DNA of 64,000 nt from Variovorax sp. PBS-H4 (lineage in GTDB: Bacteria; Pseudomonadota; Gammaproteobacteria; Burkholderiales; Burkholderiaceae_C): positions 40,860-104,859 of the forward strand of contig NZ_LR594677.1 of NCBI RefSeq assembly GCF_901827205.1, read 5' to 3'. Below the pieces are notes generated by a model that ran no database searches, was not told the origin of the DNA, and saw only the letters and a list, made by a program, of their open reading frames with translations. Numbering within the stretch: position 1 is the stretch's first letter; each line of letters starts with the position of its first letter. Shown here piece by piece: positions 24,959 to 34,300 of the stretch. A program made the position numbers and the translations under genes.

Positions 24959-27553
24959 ATGGAAATGCCTAAGTGGGTGAAGTGGCTATTCGGGTTGGCC
25001 GTGTTCATCGCCGCGACGGTGGGCATCGTGTGGCTGTCGGGGTTTGTCTTCTTCCTGTTCAGCAAGGCGAACCCGTTCGGCAAGACCGACTTTTCGACGT
25101 GGTGGACGTACTGGCAGTTCTACCAAAACGATCCGGTCGTGGCGAAGCGCCTCACGGTGTCCATGATCGTGGCGGCGGCCGTGGGCTACGGCGTGCCCAT
25201 CGTGCTGACGATTGCGGCGCTGCGCGACGTGCGGACGCTGCACGGCGAAGCCCGCTTCGCCAAGACGCCGGAGATTGCCAAGGCCGGGCTGTTCGACAAG
25301 ACCGGCATCATCATCGGGAAGTGGAAGAACCGCTTCCTGATGTTCGCCGGCATGCAATTCGTGCTGCTGGCCGCGCCGACTCGCTCGGGTAAGGGCGTCG
25401 GCATCGTCATCCCGAACCTGCTCAATTGGGCCGAGTCGGTCGTGGCAATGGACGTGAAGCTGGAAAACTTCCTCATCACGTCCAAGTTCCGCAGGAAGTG
25501 GGGGCAAGAGGTCTATCTGTTCAACCCGTTCTCGATTGCCGAGGACGCCGAGGGCAACCCGCTGAACGGCAAGACGCACCGATACAACCCCCTGGGGTAC
25601 ATCAGCGACGATCCGCGCATGCGCGTGACGGACATCCTGGCGATTGGCTACTCGCTCTATCCGGGCGAAGGCCGCGATGCGTTTTTCGATGATGCGGCGC
25701 GAAACCTGTTCCTGGGCCTGACGCTGTACCTGTGCGAGACGCCCACGCTGCCGCGAACCATCGGGGAGCTGCTGCGCCAGTCGTCGGGCAAGGGCCAGCC
25801 GATCAAGGATCACTTGCAAGGCATCATCAACCAGCGGAACTACCGCGAGGTTGAGGAAGTGGACGAGGAAACGGGCGAGATTGCGAAGACGCTCGTTCCC
25901 GTGACCGAGTGGGACGGCGAAGGCTTGCCGCCGCTGTCGAGTGAATGCGTCGATGCGATCAACCGCTTCACGTCCACCTCGGACAACACGCTGTCGTCCA
26001 TCATGGCGACGTTCAACGTGCCGTTGACGATGTGGGCCAGCCCCATCGTGGACGCGGCCACGTCGGCGAACGACTTCGACTTGCGCGACGTGCGCAAGCG
26101 GCGCATGTCGATCTACCTTGGCATTCCGGCCAACAAGCTGGCCGAGGCGAAGCTGCTCATCAACCTGTTCTACACCCAACTGGTGAACCTGAACACGAAC
26201 CAGCTTCTGCACGCCACGCCCGAGCTGAAATACCAATGCTTGATCCTGGCCGACGAGTTCACCGCGCCCGGCCGGATCGGCATCATCGACAAGGCCAACA
26301 GCTACATGGCCGGCTATGGCCTGCGCCTGCTGACGATTATCCAGTCGCCGGGCCAGCTCGAAGCCGAGCCGCCGAAGGGCTACGGCCGCGAGAACGCGCG
26401 CACCTTCGTGACGAACCATGCGTGCCAGATTTTCTACACGCCACGGGAGCAACGGGACGCGAACGAGTATTCGGAAGCCCTGGGCTACATGACGGTTCAC
26501 TCGAAGAACAAGAGCAACGGCCGGGGCGGCACCAGCCTTTCCGAGTCCATCGGCGAGGGTGCCGGCCAGCGCCGGGCTTTGATGCTGCCGCAGGAACTCA
26601 AGGAAATGAGCCAGCGCGAGCAAATCATCAGTCTGGAAAACACGAAGCCGATTCGCTGCGAGAAGATCGCCTACTACGCCGATCACGCTTTCATGGATCG
26701 GCTCAAGTCGGTGTCGCCTACGCTGGCGAAGCTCGGCCGCAAGCTGCCGTCGAAGAAGCAGCTTGAAGATGTGTGGGGTTCCGGCGAGCTGGCTTCGCCT
26801 GTGCCGTCGCTCGATCTGGACTTGCACGAAGCTGTCGTTCAGTCGCGTATCCGCGAGCTGACGACGGCCGATGTCGAGAAGGGCATCGACCTCCGCAAGC
26901 TGGCCCTGGACACTTCGGCGCTCAAGGTGGCGAGCGGTAGCGAAGGCATCGCGCCCGAACAGGTCGAAGACTTCGTGAACGGATTCTTCGACGCCCTGGA
27001 CGCCGTGAACGAGTACGACGACGAGGAAATCGGCGACGACGGCATCGGCGAGCGGCCGAGCGACGACGAGCTGGCCGCGCTCGATGCCGAACCGGATGCC
27101 GGCGTCGATGCAGCCGCCCAGGCCGAGGCAGACGACGCGGCCGAGCTGGACAACGTGCTGGACACGGCCCTGGACGCGGATACAGCGCAGAACGCCATCG
27201 CGGTGGACGTGGACACCGACGACGACGCGAATGCCGCCCAGGACGCCCAGGAAGCGCCCCAGGCGCTGCCGGCGACGGTGGCCGAAGCCGACGACACGGC
27301 GGACGATGAAACTGTCTTGCCGGACGGCCTGGACGATCTGCCGAGCGACGACGAGCTGGCCGCAATGATGGACGCGGCCATGCCCGGCGACGACGGGATG
27401 CCGGACGAGGCGGACATGCTGGCCGCCCTCGATGCGATGGAAGAACCGCCGATGCTGGACGATGAGCCGGCACCGGAAACCGAGTCTCGCGCGCCTTTAC
27501 TGGATTTAGGCGTGCTTGACAAGCCCCTGCCTTCAACGAAGAATGCTGGTTAA
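24959..27553 (+). CDS. virD4: VirD4-family coupling protein with long acidic tail
   Basis: 864 aa. Two N-terminal membrane helices (VKWLFGLAVFIAATVGIVWL and one near residue 70), Walker A PTRSGKGV near 140 and Walker B CLILADEFTA near 430. It links the relaxosome to the T4SS. From about residue 680 the protein is extremely Asp/Glu/Ala-rich for about 180 residues, with a repeated PSDDELAA motif; typical VirD4 proteins of about 650 residues lack this. AAGGGG lies before the ATG. Confidence 0.93.
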   Translation: MEMPKWVKWLFGLAVFIAATVGIVWLSGFVFFLFSKANPFGKTDFSTWWTYWQFYQNDPVVAKRLTVSMIVAAAVGYGVPIVLTIAALRDVRTLHGEARFAKTPEIAKAGLFDKTGIIIGKWKNRFLMFAGMQFVLLAAPTRSGKGVGIVIPNLLNWAESVVAMDVKLENFLITSKFRRKWGQEVYLFNPFSIAEDAEGNPLNGKTHRYNPLGYISDDPRMRVTDILAIGYSLYPGEGRDAFFDDAARNLFLGLTLYLCETPTLPRTIGELLRQSSGKGQPIKDHLQGIINQRNYREVEEVDEETGEIAKTLVPVTEWDGEGLPPLSSECVDAINRFTSTSDNTLSSIMATFNVPLTMWASPIVDAATSANDFDLRDVRKRRMSIYLGIPANKLAEAKLLINLFYTQLVNLNTNQLLHATPELKYQCLILADEFTAPGRIGIIDKANSYMAGYGLRLLTIIQSPGQLEAEPPKGYGRENARTFVTNHACQIFYTPREQRDANEYSEALGYMTVHSKNKSNGRGGTSLSESIGEGAGQRRALMLPQELKEMSQREQIISLENTKPIRCEKIAYYADHAFMDRLKSVSPTLAKLGRKLPSKKQLEDVWGSGELASPVPSLDLDLHEAVVQSRIRELTTADVEKGIDLRKLALDTSALKVASGSEGIAPEQVEDFVNGFFDALDAVNEYDDEEIGDDGIGERPSDDELAALDAEPDAGVDAAAQAEADDAAELDNVLDTALDADTAQNAIAVDVDTDDDANAAQDAQEAPQALPATVAEADDTADDETVLPDGLDDLPSDDELAAMMDAAMPGDDGMPDEADMLAALDAMEEPPMLDDEPAPETESRAPLLDLGVLDKPLPSTKNAG

Positions 27554-27614
27554 GGCATGAATTTGGTATGTGTCGATGAACGTCGGCAACTACCAAAACG
27601 GGCGCAGCCCAAGG

Positions 27615-27641
27615 GCGACTTCACCGCAAGTCGCATTTTTT
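27615..27641 (+). terminator. Intrinsic terminator after virD4
   Basis: GCGACTT (27615-27621) and AAGTCGC (27628-27634) form a stem followed by ATTTTTTT. Closes the virB7-virD4 unit or attenuates the downstream gene, whose ATG lies 22 bp later. Confidence 0.75.
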
Positions 27642-27663
27642 GAACTCCATAGGAGCCTTCACC

Positions 27664-28383
27664 ATGAATGACCGCACCATCCCTGCCGGCGACAACGCAC
27701 CGGCCAAGCAACCCGCGAAGCAGCGCCCCCAGGTGGGCGACTACCTGATGAAGATCGAGGAAGTTCCGAAGGAAGTTCGGGACTACGCGATCAACAAACT
27801 TTCCCCGAAAGACGCTGACGGCAACCGGCTGAAAGACGACGCCGGCAAGGAAGTTCGCGCCGGTATTGCCGCTGCGAAGGAGAACGGCAGCTACTACGGC
27901 CCCGTTGTCCTGAACAACGACAAGTTCATCGTGCAGGCCGTGGGCAAGGATCGCAGCTACGCGGTAGTGCATCCGAAGGACAAGGTGGAGCTGCAAGGCT
28001 CCACGCTGGCGATGCTGGACGCGAAGAAGCAGCTCAACGGCTTCAACGTCCAGATTCACTACACGGGCGACAAGGCGAAGGCGTACCCGTTCAAGCCGAA
28101 GGAAGCGACGGCCGATCAGGCGCAGGGCCAGCAGCGCGACCAAGCGCCGAAGGCCAAGGAAGCGAAGGAGACGATGAAGCCCGAAGCGTTGCTTGCCCAG
28201 GCGCAGGAATACGCGGCCGGCAACATCAAGAACGCGAACCAGCGGGCCGCGTTCTTGAAGCACATGGAAGCCGTGACGAAGCAGGCTTTCGAGCCGCGCG
28301 AGCAAGCGGCGCAGCAGGCCGCGAAGCCGGCACCGACCAAGGCGCAGCCTGCGAAGCAGGCTGACAAGGGCATCGAACGTTAA
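27664..28383 (+). CDS. KfrB-domain protein
   Basis: 239 aa, start MNDRTIPAGDNAPAKQPAKQ with AGGAG 8 nt upstream. Residues 75-110 (ENGSYYGPVVLNNDKFIVQA, SYAVVHPKDKVEL) form a KfrB-like domain: a G-x-Y-x-G-x-V strand, a VQ motif and a VVH strand. The N-terminus is basic and the C-terminus a helical, Ala/Lys/Gln-rich segment. Such domains are frequent in plasmid transfer and partition accessory proteins; role here unknown. It precedes the LPD7 gene by 11 nt. Confidence 0.7.
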   Translation: MNDRTIPAGDNAPAKQPAKQRPQVGDYLMKIEEVPKEVRDYAINKLSPKDADGNRLKDDAGKEVRAGIAAAKENGSYYGPVVLNNDKFIVQAVGKDRSYAVVHPKDKVELQGSTLAMLDAKKQLNGFNVQIHYTGDKAKAYPFKPKEATADQAQGQQRDQAPKAKEAKETMKPEALLAQAQEYAAGNIKNANQRAAFLKHMEAVTKQAFEPREQAAQQAAKPAPTKAQPAKQADKGIER

Positions 28384-28394
28384 GGGGCGCGAAC

Positions 28395-29792
28395 ATGGCT
28401 GAAATCAACAAGGGCAACGCGCCCGAAGTCGATGCGAACTTGAAGGAGCAAATCGACGGACTCAAGCAAGTGACAACCGAGCTGAACGCCTCGATGCGCA
28501 GCCCTGCTGTCGGCATCATCGAGATTGACGGCAAGCCGGCCACGGCGGTGAAGTACGAACGCGGCGAGAAGGACGGCCAGCCCGCCTACAACGTGTCGTT
28601 CACGATGGACAACAAGACCGTGGCGAAGCTCAAGGGTCTTGATGACATCGACCTGGAGAACGCAGTCGGCGAAAAAAATGCGAAGGCAATTCGTGAAGCT
28701 GAGGCCGAGAAGGGCACGCTGAAAGGCGCGGCGTTGGCGAATGAGTACGGCCTTTCTCCCGAGGAAAACGCCCGTCGCATAGCCGAAAAGGAGGATCGCA
28801 AGCAGGCCGAGTTTGACCGCATGCAACCGGACGATCCGACCGAGAAAAACGTCGTGTCGCACGAGCCGGAAAAGCTCGAAGAAATCGACGTGGACGAGGC
28901 ACTGGCCCGCGTGGCGCGCATGCGAGAGGCCGAGCGTCAGCAGCGTCTTGCGGCCGAGCAAAACCAGCTCGGGCAGCAGGCCGAGGGCAAGCGCATCAAG
29001 GTTGAAAACCTGTCGGAGAAAGCCCAGGAACAAGACGACGCGAATCGCATCGCCGAGCGCACGGGTGCGGATACCGCCTACCCCGAACAGGTATCGACCG
29101 AGCGCGAGAAGAACCGGCAAGTGGAACTCATGCAGCAGGTTCACCAGCAGTTCCGCGTCTCCGGCGCGAAGTTCCATTTCAAGGATCAGCCGCAGCGCGT
29201 GGCCTTCAAGGACAAAGGCCCGCGCATGGTGTCCGCGTCGAACGATGAGCGTGTCGCGCACGCGATGGCGACGATGGCCGAGGCGAAGGGCTGGAAGACC
29301 ATTCGCGTTTCCGGTCATCCTGACTTCCAGCGCGAGGTCTGGATGGAAGCGAACCTTCGCGGCATAGAGGTTCGCGGGTTCAAGCCGCAGGAGAAGGACT
29401 TGAAGGAGCTGGAAGCCCGCCGCGATCTGCGCTCGAAGAACGTAGTCGAGCATGAGGCCACGCAGACGCGCCAGGACGCGCAGAAAGGCCGCCAGGGCAC
29501 GCAGCAGGACACCGGCAAGACCCAGGCCGCGCCGCAGCCTGAAAAAGCGCCTGAGCGGTCGGACAAGGCCAAGGTGGTGGCCGCCGTCGCCGCCGAAGTG
29601 CTGGCCGAGAAGGTCAAAGACCCGAAGCAGCGGGACGCGATCATGAAGGCCATCAACGAGCGGCTGGAACAGCGCGAGAAGGCCGGCAAGGTGCCCTCGG
29701 TGCCGGTGTACGACAAAGCCGCTCCGACCACGCAGCAGCAGCCCGAGCGCAGCCGGCCGCAGGTCGAGCGCAACGCCGAGCGCACCCGTTAA
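28395..29792 (+). CDS. LPD7-domain protein, relaxase-accessory type
   Basis: 465 aa. The region 245-335 (FHFKDQPQRVAFKDKGPRMV, MATMAEAKGWKTIRVSGHPD, then FQREVWMEANLRGIEVRGF) matches LPD7, a domain usually fused to relaxases or TraC primases. Here no nuclease or primase domain is attached: the N-terminal half is a charged coiled coil, the tail Gln/Glu/Arg-rich. It may be transferred into the recipient or act with a relaxase encoded elsewhere. Confidence 0.75.
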   Translation: MAEINKGNAPEVDANLKEQIDGLKQVTTELNASMRSPAVGIIEIDGKPATAVKYERGEKDGQPAYNVSFTMDNKTVAKLKGLDDIDLENAVGEKNAKAIREAEAEKGTLKGAALANEYGLSPEENARRIAEKEDRKQAEFDRMQPDDPTEKNVVSHEPEKLEEIDVDEALARVARMREAERQQRLAAEQNQLGQQAEGKRIKVENLSEKAQEQDDANRIAERTGADTAYPEQVSTEREKNRQVELMQQVHQQFRVSGAKFHFKDQPQRVAFKDKGPRMVSASNDERVAHAMATMAEAKGWKTIRVSGHPDFQREVWMEANLRGIEVRGFKPQEKDLKELEARRDLRSKNVVEHEATQTRQDAQKGRQGTQQDTGKTQAAPQPEKAPERSDKAKVVAAVAAEVLAEKVKDPKQRDAIMKAINERLEQREKAGKVPSVPVYDKAAPTTQQQPERSRPQVERNAERTR

Positions 29793-29813
29793 TTCACTCT
29801 TGGAGACACGACT

Positions 29814-30038
29814 ATGGACTTCTGGAACGAACAGGCCGACCAGCTCGAAAAGGCTCTGCTGGACAACGCGCCGGCCCTGGTGCTGCACTACATCCGCACC
29901 GCCTCGCCCGAGGCGGTCGCGGCGCTGGCTGGCGATGCACTGCCGGCCAGCGACAACACGCGGGCGTCGGTGGTCGCCACACTGGCCGCACGACTGGATC
30001 AGTCGATGCCGGCCGGCGCGTACTCGCGCAGTGCCTGA
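29814..30038 (+). CDS. Hypothetical protein, 74 aa
   Basis: MDFWNEQADQLEKALLDNAP, with GGAGACACGACT before the ATG, follows the LPD7 gene by 21 nt. Entirely helical and Ala-rich (SPEAVAALAGDALPASDNTR). No family recognised; probably co-transcribed with the two genes before it. Confidence 0.6.
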   Translation: MDFWNEQADQLEKALLDNAPALVLHYIRTASPEAVAALAGDALPASDNTRASVVATLAARLDQSMPAGAYSRSA

Positions 30039-30080
30039 ATGCAGCCTCACGACACGCTGAAACTGTCTTGGAAACGGCAA

Positions 30081-30103
30081 AAAGCCTTGCGCGACAAGGC
30101 TTT
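30081..30103 (+). terminator. Hairpin closing the KfrB-LPD7 operon
   Basis: AAAGCCTTG and CAAGGCTTT form a 9-bp stem around CGCGA, with A/T tracts on both sides. It is followed by an AT-rich stretch (TATAATATAGATTATG), which might also hold a promoter. Confidence 0.6.
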
Positions 30104-30169
30104 AGCCTACTACATATAATATAGATTATGTAAAATGACCGGCGGATTATGATAGCGCCAGTCTATTGA

Positions 30170-30397
30170 TGGTGACGCCGCGGCCGCCTCGATGCGCGCT
30201 CGATGTCACCATTTTTTTGCCCGCCTCTTTCGTTGGTGACAGTTCCGCCGCCGGCGCCGGCGAGATCCGTCACCAATCGCCCGGACGTGGTGACACGGCC
30301 AGCCCAGCCAGGCGCGGCGGCCGTCACCATCGGCACGCTGCGCAGCTCCCGTGTGTGGTGACAAACGCATCCAACCTGGTGGATCTGTTTGTCACCA
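30170..30397. repeat. Cluster of four 42-bp palindromic elements
   Basis: 30170-30211, 30234-30275, 30288-30329 and 30356-30397. All are exactly 42 bp, TGGTGAC ... GTCACCA. A run of seven T follows the first. They occupy most of the 490-bp gap between the 74-aa gene and the OmpA-like lipoprotein gene; no gene was seen in the gap. Confidence 0.93.
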
Positions 30398-30479
30398 ATG
30401 CCGGCACGTCGGCCGACCTGGACAGCTCGACGCATGTCGGGCAAGACAATTTCAGCGCCGCGCCTATCCTCAAACGCTA

Positions 30480-30498
30480 CCAAGATGTATAATTTTGG
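30480..30498 (+). promoter_or_regulatory. 19-bp plasmid operator, copy 7
   Basis: CCAAGATGTATAATTTTGG contains a consensus TATAAT, so operator and -10 box coincide for the ompA-trbM operon beginning at 30530. Confidence 0.6.
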
Positions 30499-30529
30499 TT
30501 CGCAAAAGTCACCAACTAAGGGGTTCAAA

Positions 30530-31090
30530 ATGCGTAGATTGGTCATCATCAGTTGTGCCGCCATGCTTGCCGCGTGCTCGACGCCACCTAAACCGCCGAC
30601 CGTGGACGGCACGAACCGCACGGCGGTGAATGACGCGGAAACCGCCTCCGTGCTGTCCCTCCGGGCCGATCTGGCCGAAACGAAGCAACGAGTGCGAGAA
30701 CTGGAACGCCGGCCGGCCGCAGTGCCGGCCGTCGTGCATCCAGCACCGCCGCCCGCGCCGGTTTCGCACACGGTCACGGTTCACTTCCCTTTCAACTCGG
30801 CACACTTCCAGCCCACGGCGGCCCAGGAAGCCGAGCTTCTGCCGCTCCTGGCGAATGCTCGCCGGATCGAGGTCAGGGGCCGCACGGATGCCGAGCGCCC
30901 GAGTGCTGGCGATGAGCGTATCGCGCTCAAGCGCGCACAAGCCGCCATGAACTACTTGGTGGCCCGTGGAGTTCCCGCGACGAAGGTATCGGTCAACTAC
31001 CTGTCGGGTGGCGACCATGTAGCGGAAGGCGGCACGGCCGTTGGCCGCGCGCAGAACCGCCGCGTGGAAATCGAGGTTTTCAACCAGTAA
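30530..31090 (+). CDS. OmpA-family lipoprotein
   Basis: 186 aa from MRRLVIISCAAMLAACSTPP (lipobox LAAC); the longer upstream frame runs through the operator and is rejected. A short coiled coil (ETKQRVRELERRP) and a Pro linker precede an OmpA-C-like peptidoglycan-binding domain: PFNSAHFQPTAAQEAELLPL, IEVRGRTDAERPSAGDERIA, RAQAAMNYLVARGVPATKV and GRAQNRRVEIEV. OmpA-like proteins of transfer regions anchor the machine to the wall. Followed 13 nt later by trbM. Confidence 0.85.
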   Translation: MRRLVIISCAAMLAACSTPPKPPTVDGTNRTAVNDAETASVLSLRADLAETKQRVRELERRPAAVPAVVHPAPPPAPVSHTVTVHFPFNSAHFQPTAAQEAELLPLLANARRIEVRGRTDAERPSAGDERIALKRAQAAMNYLVARGVPATKVSVNYLSGGDHVAEGGTAVGRAQNRRVEIEVFNQ

Positions 31091-31103
31091 GGAGGAATCG
31101 ACT

Positions 31104-31340
31104 ATGAAGAAGCTCGCCCTTTTGCCGCTCGCGCTCGCGGGCATGTTCAGCGCCACGGCGGCCCAGGCCGACGATGGCCTTTTCACTGGCGACGTGCGCC
31201 TCGCGTGCGAAGCCGTCTTGTGCTTGTCTTCGGGCACGCGGCCGAGCGAGTGCGCTCCGTCGTTGAAGCGGTACTTCTCGATCAGTCACAAGAAGCTGTC
31301 GGACACGCTGAAAGGGGTCTCCTCGTTTTCAGTGCAATAA
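31104..31340 (+). pseudogene. trbM: TrbM/KikA-family gene truncated by IS1071
   Basis: GGAGGAATCGACT precedes the ATG. Signal peptide MKKLALLPLALAGMFSATAAQA, then DDGLFTGDVRLACEAVLCLS, SGTRPSECAPSLKRYFSI and SHKKLSDTLK, the conserved start of TrbM/KikA/MpfK proteins including two Cys. After 70 codons the frame enters IS1071 and adds GVSSFSVQ before stopping, so the second half is lost. TrbM assists mating-pair formation; its loss may lower transfer unless another copy exists. Confidence 0.88.
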
Positions 31341-34300
31341 GTGACGGTACGAAAAGCTAGCACTGGCGCGGAGGTGGTGTTGGTAGATCGTTGATTTCAT
31401 TGACTTTCCTGTTCACTTTCAAATCTGCGATTCGTGGCGTCAAACCGTGGTCGGTTTCATCCATTGGTGCCAGTTATCGATGCATTTGGCCGCGAAGGCA
31501 GGATTTGGTCAGCATAGCGGTCAACCGGGAAGCGAAACACACCCCGCAAGTTGATGCTCTCCAGCCTGGTGGGCGCAATCTTCCCGATCAGTTCCGGTGG
31601 AATGACCTGGCGGCGGTTCGACCAGCGATCCAGGACCGCCTGCATCTGTGAGGTATTCCACGCCATCACGATGTTGGCCATCAGGCTCAACGCATCGGCC
31701 ACAGCCTGCATTTCATCGACACGTTTGGCCTGCGCCGGGCTGATCCGGCCGGTATAAATGGCGCGCTTGAGGGCGTTAACAGCCTCGCCCCGATTGAGCA
31801 CCCGGCGCAACTCGTTCCTGAAAGCGTCCTTGACAAAGTAGTCAGCCAAAAACGCCGTACGCAGCAACCGCCCCAATTGCACGCCAGCCTCATAGATTGG
31901 ATCGCCCTGGGCGGCAGAACCGAACCGCGCAAGAGCTGCCACCGCACTGGCATGTCCGCTCATGACCGAGGCTGCCAGGTGCACCAGACTATCCCAATGC
32001 TTTTCGATCAAAGCGACGTCGACATTGGCTTCGCACACCGCAGCGATTTCTGCGGGCACTTTGGTGCCGCGTGGCACAAAGAGGTGGCGCTGTTTGAGTT
32101 CCTTCAACCGCGGGCAAAGATCAAAACCAAGCAAACGGGCATGTGACATGGCAAAGTCGGTGTAGCCATGGGTATCCACAGCAAGCTGGCTGGTCTCCAG
32201 CTTTTCTTGGCGGATGACACCTTCAATGGCCACGCCCGCCTGGCGCTCATTGAGCACAAAGGGCTGCGCATGGAAGATGCCCCACCGGTCTTTTACATGG
32301 GAGTAGATTCCAATGGAAGGTGTGTTGCGCCGAGGATCAAGCCGGGCTTGCCACACCCGTTTGGTGGTCTCCATGGTCATCATGTCAGAAGATGCCAAAT
32401 CGGACCGCCCCCAGGTGGCGGCAATCGGGTGTCGCTGCATGAATTCCAGCACAGCCTGGCAGGCCTGGCTCAGACGCCGTTCGTCCCGCGCCCAGCGCAT
32501 GGCCTGGCGAATGCTGGTGGCAGACAATTGCGGAATCATGCGCGCGCATTCGACCGCAGTCAGACTGGTGCCGTGGGCCATGATGCCGGCATAGACCATC
32601 AGCAGCTCGTCGGTAGAGCGCGGCTCACGTCCGAGCATGATCCAGCTAAAGCGCACCTGGGCGTCAACGGCCAGAATCACTTCCGGCAATTGAACCTCAC
32701 CGATGCGGTGATCCAAAGCCGCGCGCAGCTTGGTCACTTCTGGGTCTTCGTCCTCTGCGGGCAATGGCGACAAATGGAGTTCATCATCCACGCGCAGTAC
32801 GCCACTGCGGGCTGCAGCGGCCACCGCATCGACACCGGCAGTTACTCTGGCCAGCAAAGGCTTCAAGAAAGTGGCAGCCTTGCTGGGTAACGATAGACGG
32901 GCATAGTGTTTCTTGGACTCTGCCTGCCAACGCTCGTCCGTGAAGAACAAGCGCGCACGACCCCGAAAGCTCAGGCTGTGCTCAATCCAGACCGAGCCAT
33001 TGCGCACCGCGCGGCGCAGGGCAAACAGGGTGGCCACCTCCAACGCCTGAAACGCCCGTTCCCGGTCTGGGCTGGAGATCGAAACCTGCCAGATCATTCC
33101 CAGACTTGGTGCCACCACTTCAACTGGCAGCTTTCTGGATCCTTTGAGATATAAAGCTTGCAGCTTGGCAAGGTACTCGATGGCAGGATGCTCGCCGGTG
33201 GCCTGCCAGGGCAGCTTTGCAATGGCGACGAGCAACGACCGCACGGGGCGAATTCCATCAATCAATCCCTCGCGGACCAGGGAGGCCCTGCTCGGTGGTT
33301 TGCGTTTCTGGGTTTCGGTGATCAAGGCTTCAAGACGGGCACGCAACTCAGCATCTGGCACCGCACCTTGCGCGCTCAAGGCAACAAGTTCGCCGAGCAG
33401 CGTTTTGTACATTGCGGCCCAATTGACGGTAGCGGGGACATCGGCGGCAGCCTGACGCCACAGATCGGCGATCCGGCGCTGCACCATAAGGATCAACTGG
33501 TCTGTGGTGGTGAACAGGCAATACCGAAGAAAGCATGCGACCTCCACGGTGCGCGCTGGCTCTTTGATCTTGGCTCCGGCTGAGGGCGGCCTGGAGACAA
33601 GTCGGCGCGCGTAGCGGCGCAAGATGAGATCGGGGATGTCTGCCAGGTGCTTATGAACGTCCAGCGTGTAAAGCAGGTCGATGCGCTCCAGTACCTCGCT
33701 GATTTGGCGGGTTGAGTGTTTCGCCGGTGCAGCCCATAGCCAACTCTGCTGGGTTTGTCCATCTGGGCGCAGCTCTGAAACTGAGGCTCGCCAGCGATCA
33801 AGTGTTGCTGGATCAACGCTGGCGGCGATGGCGGTGCCTGTTTCAACTTCAAGCTGGGCAAGTGCCGCCGCAATCAGTGTCCGAATTGCCCGCTCGTGCA
33901 CGATCACCAGCTTGTTCTTGTACAGCCATTGACGCGCCCGCACGAGTAGCTGATCGCGGTCGGCGCAGCGCGCCACTTCGTCGCGCAGTTCACGTACCAG
34001 TGAGCGGCGCTGGTGCTCGCTCATCCACTGGAATCCAAGGACCGTGCAGGCTACTTGTTGGTGATCGAATAGCGTGCGCCCGCGTTCATACATGGCTCTC
34101 AGCGAGGCGACTTCTGGTGCTGCAATGCCAAGCTCGTTGCCAAGGTGGCGCCACAAGGCTACTGGAATTACCCGAAAGGCACCGAGCAAACGCCCACTCA
34201 TGCGCAGGAAACCAATATGGAGCGCCAGACCAAGCTTGTGGGAATCACCTCGGCGTGCATTGATTGCGTCGCGCTCGGCACCATCGAAGGTGAAAAATGC

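Noticed and set aside
24986..26827. A 613-aa minus-strand open frame opposite virD4
   Set aside because: Antisense shadow of the clearly coding virD4; composition is atypical and no ribosome binding site is seen.
30039..30170. oriT next to the transfer genes
   Set aside because: The AT-rich stretch and hairpin are suggestive, but no nic-like sequence and no relaxase or MobC gene lie beside it.
3303..30397. The 42-bp elements as CRISPR repeats or integron attC sites
   Set aside because: Spacers are irregular, centres vary instead of the spacers, and there are no cas genes. The ends do not match the attC core RYYYAAC/GTTRRRY and no integrase lies nearby.
1..31313. IncP-type KorA or KorB operators in the VirB-type backbone
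   Set aside because: No TTTAGCSGCTAAA or GTTTAGCTAAAC match was noticed there; the backbone uses its own 19-bp palindrome.
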